From: Topomyia yanbarensis
Lineage: Eukaryota > Arthropoda > Insecta > Diptera > Culicidae
Direction of reading: 5' to 3'
DNA length: 64,000 nucleotides
Assembly: GCF_030247195.1 (NCBI RefSeq)
Contig: NC_080671.1
Span: 98,505,845-98,569,844 of the forward strand
Of the stretch, positions 22,665 to 33,120 are shown piece after piece. The position numbers and the translations under genes were made by a program. Every line of letters starts with the position of its first letter. Position 1 is the stretch's first letter. The notes under the pieces are model-generated. The model saw only the letters and a list, made by a program, of their open reading frames with translations. It searched no databases and was not told the origin of the DNA.

Positions 22665-23120
22665 TAGCAGAAGCTTCAAGCCTTTGCTGATTGGTGTAAC
22701 ACGAACCGCGTGTATGAGAACTTGAAGAAGTACTCGGTAATATCACTTTTACGGAAGAAGGATTCGATTTATTTCAAATACCGTCTACTAGAAACAGAAA
22801 TCGAACGAGTCAGTCACGCGAAGGAACTGGGAATGATTCTTGATTTTCCACTTTATACAGTTGGTAAAGCGTTTCGAGTACTGGGATGCATTTTCAGGAT
22901 AAACAAAAAAATTCCGGATACTTATTGTCTCAAATCGCTGACCTGCTCTTTATCACGAAGATTGCCCTGATGTGTGGAGCCCAAACTACAATAAAGGCGT
23001 TGAAAGAATTGAAACTGTACAGCTTCGCATTTTACTTTTCGCGCATCGTAGATTGCCATGGAGTGATCCTGCACTCAGGCAAAAAATGCAGCGATTTTCA
23101 TAGAAACATCGTATAATTTC
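22665..23120 (+). pseudogene. Jockey/CR1-type retrotransposon reverse transcriptase fragment
   Basis: The frame reads ADWCNTNRVYENLKKYSVIS, HAKELGMILD, VGKAFRVLGCIFRI, DTYCLKSL, and after a frameshift VWSPNYNKGVERIE, VQLRILLFA and RRLPW. This is the usual order in the thumb and post-RT region of Jockey/CR1-type ORF2 proteins (WC..N, LG..LD, LGFI.R, CLKSLYCSLV, E..VVW, RIE.VQ..F..YALR.LPW). The catalytic motif is not included. Stops and frameshifts show it is dead. Confidence 0.8.
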
Positions 23121-23144
23121 TAGCCACATGTAGCATGCATGGAA

Positions 23145-23425
23145 ATCATAAGATTATCTTATGAAACGGCATTTATTTTGTCAAATCGGTTTGCTATGAT
23201 TTCATGTTCCATAAGGCATCTTTGATTTATCATAAGACAATATTATACATTTGTCTTATGTTTATGATAATCATAAGATGCTCGTATGAAATTCAAACAA
23301 CTGGCATATGCTATACCGTATAAAATGTTAAGATAATCATAAAAGTCGTATGTTTTTCATATTAATCTTATGAAAACATAGTTTTGTTACTTTTCTATAT
23401 ATCATAAGATAAATCTTATGAATTT
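23145..23425. repeat. ATAAGAT palindrome-rich MITE-like segment
   Basis: It starts with TCATAAGATTATCTTATGA and ends with TCATAAGATAAATCTTATGA. Several inverted TCATAAGA/TCTTATGA words lie between, so the strand can fold on itself in more than one way. Element ends and target duplication are uncertain. Confidence 0.5.
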
Positions 23426-23429
23426 CGCT

Positions 23430-23920
23430 ATACGGATCCAATATGGCGACTGTGCTTGGCTTAATTTCATGTTTATTTTATATTGGCCTTGTAAGACAAG
23501 GGGGTTTTCGGGGTCGCTGATTCCGATTCTGGCGTTGAAAATGTGTGACCCAAAAACCCCCGTGAATCGGGTTTTATACTGACTGTAACAAAATTTGCCA
23601 ATTTCGTTAAAAATGGCTGCCATTGTGTAGCCGCCATTTTGAATTTTCAAATTCTGTTATGAGAATCGCAATCAGCAACCTCAAAAACCACATAAGCTAT
23701 TTTTATGCTAATTGAAGTTATCCCTGTCTCTCAGAATCTTTTATAGACCAACGTAATAATAAACTCCACTTTTGCATGTTTTGATAGTTTTTTTTTAAAA
23801 ACGACCTACGAAAAATTCTGCAAAAAATCTATTATTTAGTTCAATGTTAGAGACACTTGCACAACAAATTTTAGATCTCTAGGACTTTTGGTTCAGACAC
23901 AGCCGAATTTATTGTAAAAA
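23430..23920. repeat. Probable dispersed noncoding repeat
   Basis: It contains GGGGTCGCTGATTCCGA, GCCGCCATTTTGAATTTTC and other word types that I associate with abundant mosquito repeats, and a weak inverted relationship between ATCCAATATGGCG and CGCCATTTTGAATTTTC. Limits are not determined. No coding content. Confidence 0.35.
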
Positions 23921-23944
23921 AACGCGATTTTCGAGTTTTAATTG

Positions 23945-24860
23945 TTAAATTGAAAATTACGTTCTCTGGTTGTATTGAGGCAAATACTTTAGTTTCTTCA
24001 AAACTCTTTTCTGATATTTATAGTTTATATTCCTTCTAATCCTGTTGAAATTAATGTTGTAATTTTTGACGAATCAATTGAATCTCATGAAATTCTTAAT
24101 CATGGATCAGGAGTAATTAAAAATAGAAGCATTCCTTCTGTTCAGGTATTACATAGTGAACGCCAGTATATAAAAAAAATCATTGAAAATAATAATTCAA
24201 AATTCATCACATCTACTGCTGTACGCGTCACATTTTCTGGATCTGCTCTTCCAGATTTTTTGTACGTAAATAATGTAATATTGGGAGTTCGTATTTTTAC
24301 TCCTAAAGTAATGCACTGTGATCATTGCCAACTTTTCGGTCACACTGAAAAATTTTGCTCAAATAAAATTAAATGTGAAAAATGTGGTGATAATCATACC
24401 ACTTGCTCCAGATGAAAAATGTATTTTATGTAAAGGTAGGGTAAAGTGCCTATTTTCACCATGCTATGTAAGGTGCCTCACTAAATCGTTAATTTCTCGC
24501 CCTACAATCAATGGAATGCGCAAAAATTGACGTGGAAGAAGCAATGTTCATCTCGGACCAAAGAAAAACTTAATTCCATAAAATTCAATCATTTTCAATC
24601 CAAAAGAATTACCTTCATTTAAACCTTCACTATCTAGTGATATTCCTGGTTTTCAAAAAATAATTCTGAGAATAATCTGTCTGATTCTAATGATTCTAAA
24701 TCTTTGATACATGACATTTTATAAAAGATAATTGATTTATTAGGGTGTAACGATTTTTGGAAAAAAATATAAATCAATCTCGTTCTTATGATCACATCAC
24801 TATTGAGTAAGATATCCTCTTTTTTGCCGCTCATTGTTCAATTATTTTCGAATTAATAAT
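23945..24860 (+). pseudogene. Degraded I-like element: ORF1 remnant
   Basis: The reading shifts frames but follows the intact ORF1 at 31,798-33,120: FSDIYSLYS, VRVTFSGSALPDFLYVNN, FTPKVMHCDHCQLFGHTEKF, then a second knuckle CEKCGDNHTTC. Two CCHC knuckles remain before a stop. A fragment of a MITE (24,439-24,532) is inserted just after. The 5' end is missing or unrecognisable before about 23,945. Codon choice is far more AT-rich than in the intact relative. Confidence 0.8.
24439..24532. mobile_element. One-ended MITE fragment in the ORF1 remnant
   Basis: GGGTAAAGTGCCTATTTTCA, then GGTGCCTCACTAAATCGTTA and TGGAATGCGCAAAAATTGAC, match the reverse complement of 9,510-9,604 (the right end of the 319-bp MITE). 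The other terminus is absent, so it was truncated after or during insertion. Confidence 0.7.
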
Positions 24861-27243
24861 GACTTCACAAAAAATAATAATTATTTCAACTTTCTTCAAT
24901 GGAATTGTAGAAGTATTATTCCAACAATAGATCATTTGAAATCATTAATTTTTAATAACAACGTAGATATTTTTTGTATTTGTGAAACTTGGTTAATTCA
25001 TTCAATTTTTTTCCACATTCCTTCATTCAATATTATAAGAAAAATAGAAATTTAGCTTTTGGTGGTATTATGATTGGCATTCGTCATAATATTGAATATT
25101 ATTCTCTTGAACTTCCTTCTTCTAATTCGATTGAATGCGTTAGAATAACAATTAAAATAAATAATTCCAAATTTTCTATTTAGTTTCTCATTTTCTGAAC
25201 TTAAAAATGTACTTTGTACTGTTCCCGAACCATGCTTCATACTAGGGGATTTTAATGCTCATAATTTTTCTTGGGGTTGTGACAGGGAAGATGGCAGAGG
25301 TCTCATTCTTTTAGATATTATTGATGAATTACATTTATCAGTTTAAAATAACGGTTCTCCAACCAGAATAGCTGTTCCCCCAGCTAAAAATTCTGCAGTT
25401 GATATTTCTTTATGTTCCGGACCATGCATTTGTATTGTTCTTGGAAAACAATTGATGACTTAAATGATATTGACCATTTACCAATATCAATAAATTATCA
25501 ATATACAACTAATTTAAATCACTCTGTTGAACACATCATGTTTGATTTGACAAAAAATATTGATTGGACCAAATTCTCTAATTTAGTTTCATCTTCATTG
25601 GAATATTTTGATTATTCATTAAATCCTCTTAATAATTACAAATTGTTTTGTGATATATTATTTCAAAATTTATTATAAGCTCAAATCAAACGCCATTCAA
25701 ATTCTAATATTAATAGAAAATCTCCCACATTTTGGTGCGATTCTGAATTTTTGTCTCTTTTAAATTCAAAATCAGTAGCGTTTAAACATCTGGTTTAATC
25801 AACGATTATTTAATCTATCGTAAAATGGAAGCTATGTTTACACGCACAACTAAATTTAAAAAACGTAATTATTGGCGAAATTTCGTTCACAATCTTGATA
25901 AAAATTCTTCAATGTCCACTCTATGGTCGACTGCTAAGAGGCTACGCAATTGTACTTTTTCTACATCTTCTAACTCAGAATATTCAGAAAATGGGGTAGA
26001 GCTATTTGCATCAAAAGTTTGTCCTGATTATGTTCCTTCTAATACAAAAATATTCACTCAACTATTTTCTAGTCCGTTTCCTCATTTTGGTTCGCCTATT
26101 TCATTGCAAGCATTGCAACTATGCTTTATCTACCAGTAATAATAATTCTCTTGGTTTAGATAAAATAAAATTTATAGTGCTTTCTAATTTACCTGAAGAT
26201 GGAAAAATACATTTAGTAAATTTATTTAATGTTTTTATAACACAAAATATTTTACCTAATGATTGGCGCGAAATTAAGATTGTAAGTATTTTCAAATCTG
26301 GTAGGAATCCATCTTTAGTTGATAGTAGACGTCCTATTAGTTTACTTTCTTGTATACGTAAATTGCTAGAAAGAATTATTCTAAATCGTCTTGAAATATG
26401 GGCAGAACGAGAACAAATTTTATTCACAATACGGTTTTCGAAAAGGAAGACGTACTAGGGATTGTACTTTCCTTTTAGCATCCCAAATTCAACTTTGTTT
26501 CAATAGGAAAGAAGACATGGTAGCTACAATTTTGAATATTTCAGGAACTTTTGATTCAGTATTTATACATAATCTATGTTTGAATTTGCAGTTCCTTCTG
26601 TAATTGTTAATTTTCTTAACAATCTTTTCTCCTTCAAAACTATGCACTTTTGTTTAAATGATTCAATTAAACTATCTCGATATAGTTATTTTGGCTTGCC
26701 TCAAGGATCTTGTTTAAGCCCCTTTATACACAAGCGATATAACCACTTCTATTCCCAATGGATGTATTTTTTATCAATTTGCAGATGATAAGGTGCTTTC
26801 AGTTGTAGGAAAAGATAAGGTCGTTATTCAAAATTTTATGCAGATAGCGTTAGATTGGAAAAATGATCTCTTGATAATGGATTCACTTTTTCAATTTCTA
26901 AAACTCAATATATTATTTTCTCCCGAAAACGTACATTTCCAAATTATACGAAATCATGAAGGTTGATGAATATGAATATCTAGGTATTTGGTTTGATAGT
27001 AAACTTACGTGGAAAAACATATTAACTACCTTCTTAAAACTTGTAATACAAGAATAAATTTCATGAGAAGCATTACTGGCACTTGGTGGGGTGCTTCTCC
27101 TTCTGATATGATAATGCTTTATAAAACTACTATTTCATCAGTTTTAGAATATGGTTCCTTCACTTTTGGATCCACTACAAACTCACACCTTTTAAAATTA
27201 GACAAAGTTCAAATTCGTTGTATAAAATATGTTTAGGTTTAAT
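24834..27243 (+). pseudogene. Degraded I-like element: 5' part of ORF2 remnant
   Basis: It follows the intact ORF2 in pieces. Endonuclease: LQWNCRSIIPTIDHLKSL, ICETWL, GDFNAHNFSWG, DHLPISINYQ. Linker: FKKRNYWRNFVHNLDKNSSM and TLWSTAKRLRNCTFS. Reverse transcriptase: RPISLLSCIRKLLERII, YGFRKGRRTRDCTFLLASQI, YFGLPQGSCLSP, and the catalytic QFADDK at 26,778-26,789. It ends at ITGTWWGASPSDMIMLYKTT, EYGSF and a partial line before the insertion at 27,243. Many stops and frameshifts. It is a separate, AT-rich lineage from the element inserted in it. Confidence 0.85.
27229..27243. repeat. Left copy of 15-bp target-site duplication
   Basis: ATGTTTAGGTTTAAT, identical to 33,427-33,441. It lies beside the poly(A) (read as poly(T)) end of the inserted element. 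Confidence 0.95.
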
Positions 27244-27254
27244 TTTTTTTTTTT

Positions 27255-28118
27255 CAATTTGTTTATTTGATAAGGCACGTATGCGTTAGCTTAAAGGTGC
27301 CATTTTTTCATTGTTTTACATTTTGAATTTCTTAAAACTAGGGGGATACACATTTCAATATTATTTTGTTTTATATAATAAAACTAAAAAAAAAACTACA
27401 GCTAACTTATACATATAAAAGAGGGTATAGTATAATATTCGTAAGATTTGAGGGACGGGTCATTTGTGTGTTCTTTGTATAGTAATTCACTTTATGATTT
27501 TTAGAAGGGAGATTGTAGAAAAAATAATTATTAACTAAGCGGAACATTTTACAAGCTTATTAACTAGAGATAACTAGAAAGAGTGGTTCAAGATTAAGGG
27601 GAATTAATTAGGACTATTTTAAAGTAGTGGTACTGTTGCGCATTTCTTAACGAGATTAAATATTGTTCAACTAAAACTAGAAGATAGGGGGGCACATAAA
27701 TTTTGGGAAGATATTCAAGGGGAGAAGGGGGTGAAGTCATACATCTGTGTATCAGAGACATGGGAGGGTGGGTGGACAAGGCTGAAGGGGGGGGGGGGGG
27801 GGTGAGATATAAACTTTCAGTTTCCGGCATCAGGAATTAACGGCCAGGATTACAGATTCGAACGGATGTATCAAGTATTGGGACGCCGGGCGGTTTTCCT
27901 CGAGCCGGCAGGGGTTCCTCCAGACGATTTCGTAGTACGGCTCAGATACGGATCGGGAACACACCGCGCTGCGCGTGTGATGTTGTACTGTAGATCTCGT
28001 GTTGTTGGTTCATTCGACAGATGTTTTGTCTCGTCTTGGAGTCGTATCAAACCATCGTTGGGGTACGGTAGGCGGAAGAGGGCACTTCTGGGAATGATAA
28101 GAGAAAAGATAGGGGCAT
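27255..28118 (-). other. 3' UTR of the intact I-clade element
   Basis: It runs from the ORF2 stop to the poly(A) tail. It includes a 16-nt G run on the plus strand (27,787-27,802), hence C16 in the element's RNA, and purine-rich stretches nearby. Open frames on the opposite strand here have no known content. Confidence 0.75.
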
Positions 28119-31100
28119 TTAAATTTGGATATTGATGGTTTTGAGGAACGTGTATATAAGGGACATGTAGAGAATATCGCGGCTTGCTAGTACATCTCGA
28201 ACCGGGACATTGGGTGATCTTCCTCGGGCCCGAAGGGAATCGAATAGTTGAGATCTGGCAGAACAGTACTCGGCACATGCCCAGACAGCATGTTCGATTT
28301 CGTGATAACCGTTGCCACAAGCGCAGATACCGCTATCCACGAGCCCAATACGCCGGAGATGTGCGTCCAGCGTGTAGTGATTGGACATGAGCCGAGACAT
28401 CACGCGAATGAAATCCCGACCCACATCCATCCCTCTGAACCAAGGTTTCGTCGATACCTTAGGGATTATCGAATGTAGCCACCTTCCCAGTTCACCATTG
28501 CTCCATGATGTTTGCCAACTTTCGAGGGTTCTCTGATGAGTAATACTGAAAAATTCGCTGAAGCTAATTGGTCTTTCATATATGTCACCTTGTAAAGCGC
28601 CCGCCTTAGCTAAAGAGTCCGCTTCTTCATTACCTGGAATGGAGCAATGCGAGGGAACCCAAACTAAGGTAATCTTGTACGATCTTACAGACAAAGCACG
28701 CAGGCGCTCCCAGATTTTCCCCAGAAAATATGGAATGTGCTTTCTAGGTTTCATTGAACGGAGAGCCTCGATTGAGCTGAGGCTATCCGAGACAATAAAG
28801 TAATGATCGGTGGGCAAAGTATCAATGATCCCAAGGGTATACTGAATAGCAGCAAGTTCTGCGACGTAAACTGAAGCAGGATCATTGAGTTTGAATGAGG
28901 CGGTGAGGTTTTGATTGAATATACCGAAGCCAGTGGAGCCGTCGAGGCTTGACCCGTCGGTGTAAAACATCTTGTTGCAGTCGACTTCTCGAAATTTACT
29001 ATGAAAGATGCTTGGGATCACTTGCGGGCGTATGTGATCCGGGATTCCACGAATCTCGTCTTTCATGGATGTGTCAAAGAAAACAGTTGAATCAGAAGCA
29101 TGAAAGAGATTGACACAGTTGGGATAGTATGAAGAAGGATTGATATTTTGTGCCATGTAATCGAAGTACAAGGACATAAATCGGGTTTGAGAATTGAGCT
29201 CGATAAGCCTTTCGAAATTTGCAATTACTAACGGGTTCAAGATATCGCATCGGATGAGCAATCGATAGGAGAGTTCCCAAAATCGATTTTTCAGCGGAAG
29301 GACGCCCGCCAGCACTTCTAAACTCATCGTATGTGTCGAGTGCATACAACCCAAAGCAATACGCAAACAACAATATTGGATTCGCTCTAGTTTGATGAAA
29401 TGTATGTTCGCAGCGGAGCGGAAACAGAAACTCCCGTACTCCATCACCGACAATATTGTTGTTTGGTACAGCCTGATCAGGTCTCCTGGGTGGGCACCCC
29501 ACCATGTTCCGGTTATTGTACGGAGAAAGTTGATCCTTTGCTGGCACTTCTGTTTCAGATACCTAATGTGACATCCCCAGGTTCCTTTAGAGTCGAACCA
29601 GACCCCGAGATATTTGAAAGTTGAAACCTGAGCAATAGTTTGACCCATTAATTGAAGCTGTAGTTGCGCTGGTTCACGCTTCCTTGAAAATACGACTAGC
29701 TCAGTTTTCTCCGTGGAGAACTCGATACCTAGCTGGAGGGCCCAAGCAGACAAATTGTCCAAGGTATCTTGCAATGGTCCTTGCAGATCGACGGCTTTGG
29801 GACCTGTAATAGAGACCACACCGTCATCTGCAAGCTGCCTTAGCGTGCAGGAATTGACAAGACATTCGTCAATGTCATTCACGTAAAAGTTATAGAGAAG
29901 GGGGCTTAGACATGAGCCCTGGGGAAGACCCATGTAGCTAATTCGTGATGTCGATAAATCACCATGCGAAAAATGCATATGTTTTTCAGACAGCAAGTTT
30001 AGCAAAAAGTTGTTTAGAGTCGGTGAAAGACCATGCTGGTGCAGCTTCTCAGAAAGAATTTTGATAGAAACTGAGTCAAAAGCCCCCTTTATATCTAGGA
30101 AAACTGATGCCATCTGCTCTTTGCTAGCATAAGCCATTTGAATTTCTGTTGAGAGCAACGCAAGACAATCGTTCGTCCCTTTGCCTTTGCGGAAACCAAA
30201 TTGTGTATCTGACAGTAAGCCATTTGCTTCAACCCAATTATCGAGGCGAAACAAGATCATTTTCTCGAACAACTTTCGGATACAGGACAGCATTGCAATC
30301 GGTCGATACGAGTTGTGGTCGGAGGCTGGTTTTCCTGGTTTTTGAATGGCGATGACCTTCACTTGCCTCCAGTCATGAGGGACAATATTACCCTCAAGAA
30401 ACTTATTAAATAAATTCAACAAGCGTCTCTTGGCAGAGTCTGGCAGATTCTTTAACAAGTTAAATTTGATTCTGTCTGGCCCTGGGGCTTTATTGTTACA
30501 TGATAAGAGAGCAAGTGAGAGCTCCACCATCGAAAACGGTGTTTCGTTCGCGTTATTGTGAGGGGACGCGGCGCGGTAGATCTTCTGTGCCGGGGCGGAA
30601 TCCGGACAAACCTTCTTGGCAAAATCGAATATCCAACGGTTTGAATATTCCACGCTCTCATTGGTACTGTTTCGGTTTCGTAAGCGCCGGGCCGTACTCC
30701 AAAGAGTGCTCATCGATGTTTCTCTCGTTAGTCCGTCGACGAACCGGCGCCAGTAGCTACGTTTTTTGGCTTTTATCAAACTCTTCATGCGCGTTTCCGC
30801 CATCGCGTACTGTCGGTAGCTAGCTGGCAGCCCGTCGTCCCGGAAGGTCTTATACGCAGCGGCCTTCTCCGCGTACACGTCTGAGCACTCTTTGTCCCAC
30901 CATGGATTGGGAGGACGCCCGCGTGAATTCGCGTCTGGTACGCGTTTAGTCTGAGCTTGAATCGCGGTATCGAGAATCAAGCCAGCCAGGAACCCGTACT
31001 CTTCCTCCGGAGGAAGCTCTTGTGTCGATTCTACTTTTTCGGATATCGCGGACGCGTAGCTCTTCCAATCAATATTTCGTGTGAGGTCATACGAAACATT

Positions 31101-31805
31101 GATTGTATTCGGTGGCCCTGAACCGTTAGCAATATTAATTACGATTGGCAGATGGTCGCTGCCGTGGGGATCAGAGACTACCTTCCACATGCAATCTAAC
31201 CGCAGCGATGTCGAGCAGAGGGACAGATCTAAGGCGCTCGGTCGCGCTGGAGGGACAGGAATCCGTGTCATTTCACCCGTATTCAAAATAGTCATATTGA
31301 AGTTGTCGCAAAACTCATGGAGTAGGGTAGATCGATTATCGTCATGAAGGCAACCCCATGCCGTGCCGTGGGAGTTAAAGTCACCTAAAACTAGCCTCGG
31401 TGCGGGGAGGAGTTCCGCAATATCGCAAAGCCGTCGGTGGCTAACTGAGGCTCTAGGGGGGATGTAGGTGGAAGCAATGCAAAGTTCTTTGCCTTTAATT
31501 CTGGTTTGGCAAGCGACAACTTCAATGCCTGGTGTCGAGGGGAGGTCGATCCGATTGAAAGAATAGCACTTTTTGATCCCCAAAAGTACTCCTCCGTAAG
31601 AGTCTTCTCGATCCAAGCGAATAATATTAAAATCGTGGAAGTGTAGGGTTATTTCTGAAGTGAGCCATGTCTCGCATAGGGCAAATGCATCGCATTTCAA
31701 ATTATTTAGTAAGATTTTAAACGAATCGATTTTCGGGATAATGCTTCTGCAATTCCACTGTAGAACAGTGATTAAATCCTTGACCTCGTTCGATGAATTA
31801 GCCAT
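28119..31805 (-). CDS. I-clade ORF2: endonuclease, reverse transcriptase, RNase H
   Basis: 1,228 codons from the ATG at 31,805, which overlaps the ORF1 stop (ATGGCTAA). Upstream in-frame codons to 31,817 contain no ATG. Numbered from that ATG: an APE-type endonuclease at about 10-225 with N18 (QWNCRS), E45 (CETWL), D142/N144 (GDFNSHG) and D217/H218 (GSDHLP). Reverse transcriptase at about 485-745 with YRPIAMLSC, QFGFRKGKGTND, FLDIKGAFD and GLPQGSCLSPLL; the catalytic box reads LADD (658-661, + coordinates 29,823-29,834). RNase H at about 945-1,070 with D950 (YTDGSS), E983, D1007 and D1063. A C-terminal CCHC (C1161, C1163, H1172, C1177). It should nick DNA and reverse-transcribe the element's own RNA at the target. 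No disabling change is visible except possibly L for F/Y in the catalytic box. Confidence 0.95.
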   Translation of the reverse strand: MANSSNEVKDLITVLQWNCRSIIPKIDSFKILLNNLKCDAFALCETWLTSEITLHFHDFNIIRLDREDSYGGVLLGIKKCYSFNRIDLPSTPGIEVVACQTRIKGKELCIASTYIPPRASVSHRRLCDIAELLPAPRLVLGDFNSHGTAWGCLHDDNRSTLLHEFCDNFNMTILNTGEMTRIPVPPARPSALDLSLCSTSLRLDCMWKVVSDPHGSDHLPIVINIANGSGPPNTINVSYDLTRNIDWKSYASAISEKVESTQELPPEEEYGFLAGLILDTAIQAQTKRVPDANSRGRPPNPWWDKECSDVYAEKAAAYKTFRDDGLPASYRQYAMAETRMKSLIKAKKRSYWRRFVDGLTRETSMSTLWSTARRLRNRNSTNESVEYSNRWIFDFAKKVCPDSAPAQKIYRAASPHNNANETPFSMVELSLALLSCNNKAPGPDRIKFNLLKNLPDSAKRRLLNLFNKFLEGNIVPHDWRQVKVIAIQKPGKPASDHNSYRPIAMLSCIRKLFEKMILFRLDNWVEANGLLSDTQFGFRKGKGTNDCLALLSTEIQMAYASKEQMASVFLDIKGAFDSVSIKILSEKLHQHGLSPTLNNFLLNLLSEKHMHFSHGDLSTSRISYMGLPQGSCLSPLLYNFYVNDIDECLVNSCTLRQLADDGVVSITGPKAVDLQGPLQDTLDNLSAWALQLGIEFSTEKTELVVFSRKREPAQLQLQLMGQTIAQVSTFKYLGVWFDSKGTWGCHIRYLKQKCQQRINFLRTITGTWWGAHPGDLIRLYQTTILSVMEYGSFCFRSAANIHFIKLERIQYCCLRIALGCMHSTHTMSLEVLAGVLPLKNRFWELSYRLLIRCDILNPLVIANFERLIELNSQTRFMSLYFDYMAQNINPSSYYPNCVNLFHASDSTVFFDTSMKDEIRGIPDHIRPQVIPSIFHSKFREVDCNKMFYTDGSSLDGSTGFGIFNQNLTASFKLNDPASVYVAELAAIQYTLGIIDTLPTDHYFIVSDSLSSIEALRSMKPRKHIPYFLGKIWERLRALSVRSYKITLVWVPSHCSIPGNEEADSLAKAGALQGDIYERPISFSEFFSITHQRTLESWQTSWSNGELGRWLHSIIPKVSTKPWFRGMDVGRDFIRVMSRLMSNHYTLDAHLRRIGLVDSGICACGNGYHEIEHAVWACAEYCSARSQLFDSLRARGRSPNVPVRDVLASRDILYMSLIYTFLKTINIQI

Positions 31806-33120
31806 CGAAGGATACAATCGCTGAAAGGAGGGGCCATTTCGCAGTGAACTGCATCAAGAATGTTTTTACTGCGGGGAGAAAGCTTATCAAGATACTTTTA
31901 AGGGGGTCAGAAATGTTTAACGCTGTAAGAATACGGTCCACAATGTCAGAGAAATTTATTAAGCCAGCACTGTTTTCTTTCTCTGGCTGAGATATGGGAA
32001 CACTTGGGGTTTTTGATGTTCCTGGAAGTGCTGGGAACTCCTTTTCTGAGCTCAGGTTACTGAGACCGGGAGCGACTTGCTTCGGTTTTGCACCAGTACT
32101 TCCTTGAGTAGTTATTTTAGGGGGACCATGAAGAGACACCTTCTGGCCTTTACGACGAAGCTTGGAAGAGGAAATGTTCTTCCTTTTTCTACTACTTCTA
32201 GGCACAGCAGAAGATGTTCCCTCCTGGGGTTCATCACAGTCGCCTTCGTCAGTAGACAAGTTGGTAAAGATGTTCGTAGAGACAGGTGGCGTAGCTATCT
32301 TAAGCATTTCTGCAAAAGATCGCTTAGAGCGTCCCTGAAGGGAACGCTTAAGATTTTCCTCGCGCTGTTTGTACGCGGGACATGAAGGGAGATCATGTGG
32401 GTTTCCCCCACAGTAGAGGCACTTTTCGACATCTCTACCACAGGAATCATCCGCATGATTCCCACCGCATTTCCCACAGCGGGCTTTATTGCTACAATGG
32501 GAGGCTGTGTGTCCCAATTGTTTGCAATTAGTACAGTTCATGACCCGCGGCACAAAGAGGCGAACAGGTAGACGAACCTTGTCAAAAAGGAGGTAATTAG
32601 GCAGGGCAGAGCCGGCGAAGGTCACCCGATAAGAGTCTGAGTTGACGTATGTTTTCTTCCCGTCAGCTGCGACTGATGCTGAATGCAAACGTTTGCATTC
32701 CAGTATCTTCACTGGCTTAAGCATGGGGTCTTTGAAACAGCCAGTCCCATATTTTAGCAGGTCCTCGCAATTCAGACTCGAATCGGAAACGACCCCACTG
32801 ACTTCAACCCTGCTAGCTGGAATATACACCCTGTACTCCCTCGTAAAGGGCTCGTATCCAGCAATATCGTTTGCCTGAGTTGAACTGTTAACCACCACCC
32901 GAAGCTTATCAGGCCGAATTTTCGATATTTCTGTCACGGCCGAATACCGATCCGTCAGAACTCGAGAAATCTGCAACAGATTCAAACACTTTTTTTCTTT
33001 GGTCCGAAAGAAGATCACAAATGGCCCGGTGGCCGAGCTCGGATATACCTTGAGCCGGGGAGCCGATTTTATTTCGACGTCCATCTCACCCTGAGATGAA
33101 CCGCCGTCAGGGGAAGTCAT
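31798..33120 (-). CDS. I-clade ORF1: RNA-binding protein with three zinc knuckles
   Basis: 440 residues from an ATG at 33,120 to TAA at 31,798. ORF1 proteins of I and Jockey elements bind element RNA and form ribonucleoprotein particles. Residues about 22-105 look like the RRM-type fold usual here (PFVIFFRT ... KIRPDKLRVVVNS). Three knuckles follow: CTNCKQLGHTASHC (196-209), CGKCGGNHADDSC (215-227) and CLYCGGNPHDLPSC (234-247). Then comes a basic, serine-rich stretch (SSRKRKNISSSKLRRKGQK, about 310-330) that could be a nuclear localisation or extra RNA-binding segment, and a hydrophobic C-terminus (about 395-435). The 8-nt overlap with ORF2 suggests coupled or reinitiated translation. Fragments of diverged relatives lie at 552-890, 7,040-7,300 and 23,945-24,860. 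Confidence 0.92.
   Translation of the reverse strand: MTSPDGGSSQGEMDVEIKSAPRLKVYPSSATGPFVIFFRTKEKKCLNLLQISRVLTDRYSAVTEISKIRPDKLRVVVNSSTQANDIAGYEPFTREYRVYIPASRVEVSGVVSDSSLNCEDLLKYGTGCFKDPMLKPVKILECKRLHSASVAADGKKTYVNSDSYRVTFAGSALPNYLLFDKVRLPVRLFVPRVMNCTNCKQLGHTASHCSNKARCGKCGGNHADDSCGRDVEKCLYCGGNPHDLPSCPAYKQREENLKRSLQGRSKRSFAEMLKIATPPVSTNIFTNLSTDEGDCDEPQEGTSSAVPRSSRKRKNISSSKLRRKGQKVSLHGPPKITTQGSTGAKPKQVAPGLSNLSSEKEFPALPGTSKTPSVPISQPEKENSAGLINFSDIVDRILTALNISDPLKSILISFLPAVKTFLMQFTAKWPLLSAIVSFDG

Noticed and set aside
27866..28320. Opposite-strand genes over the element's 3' UTR and ORF2 end
   Set aside because: Shadow frames of the element with no independent domain or start support.
29092..29547. 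151-codon frame inside the retrotransposon
   Set aside because: It is an alternative frame of ORF2 on the same strand; ORF2 has all the domain support.
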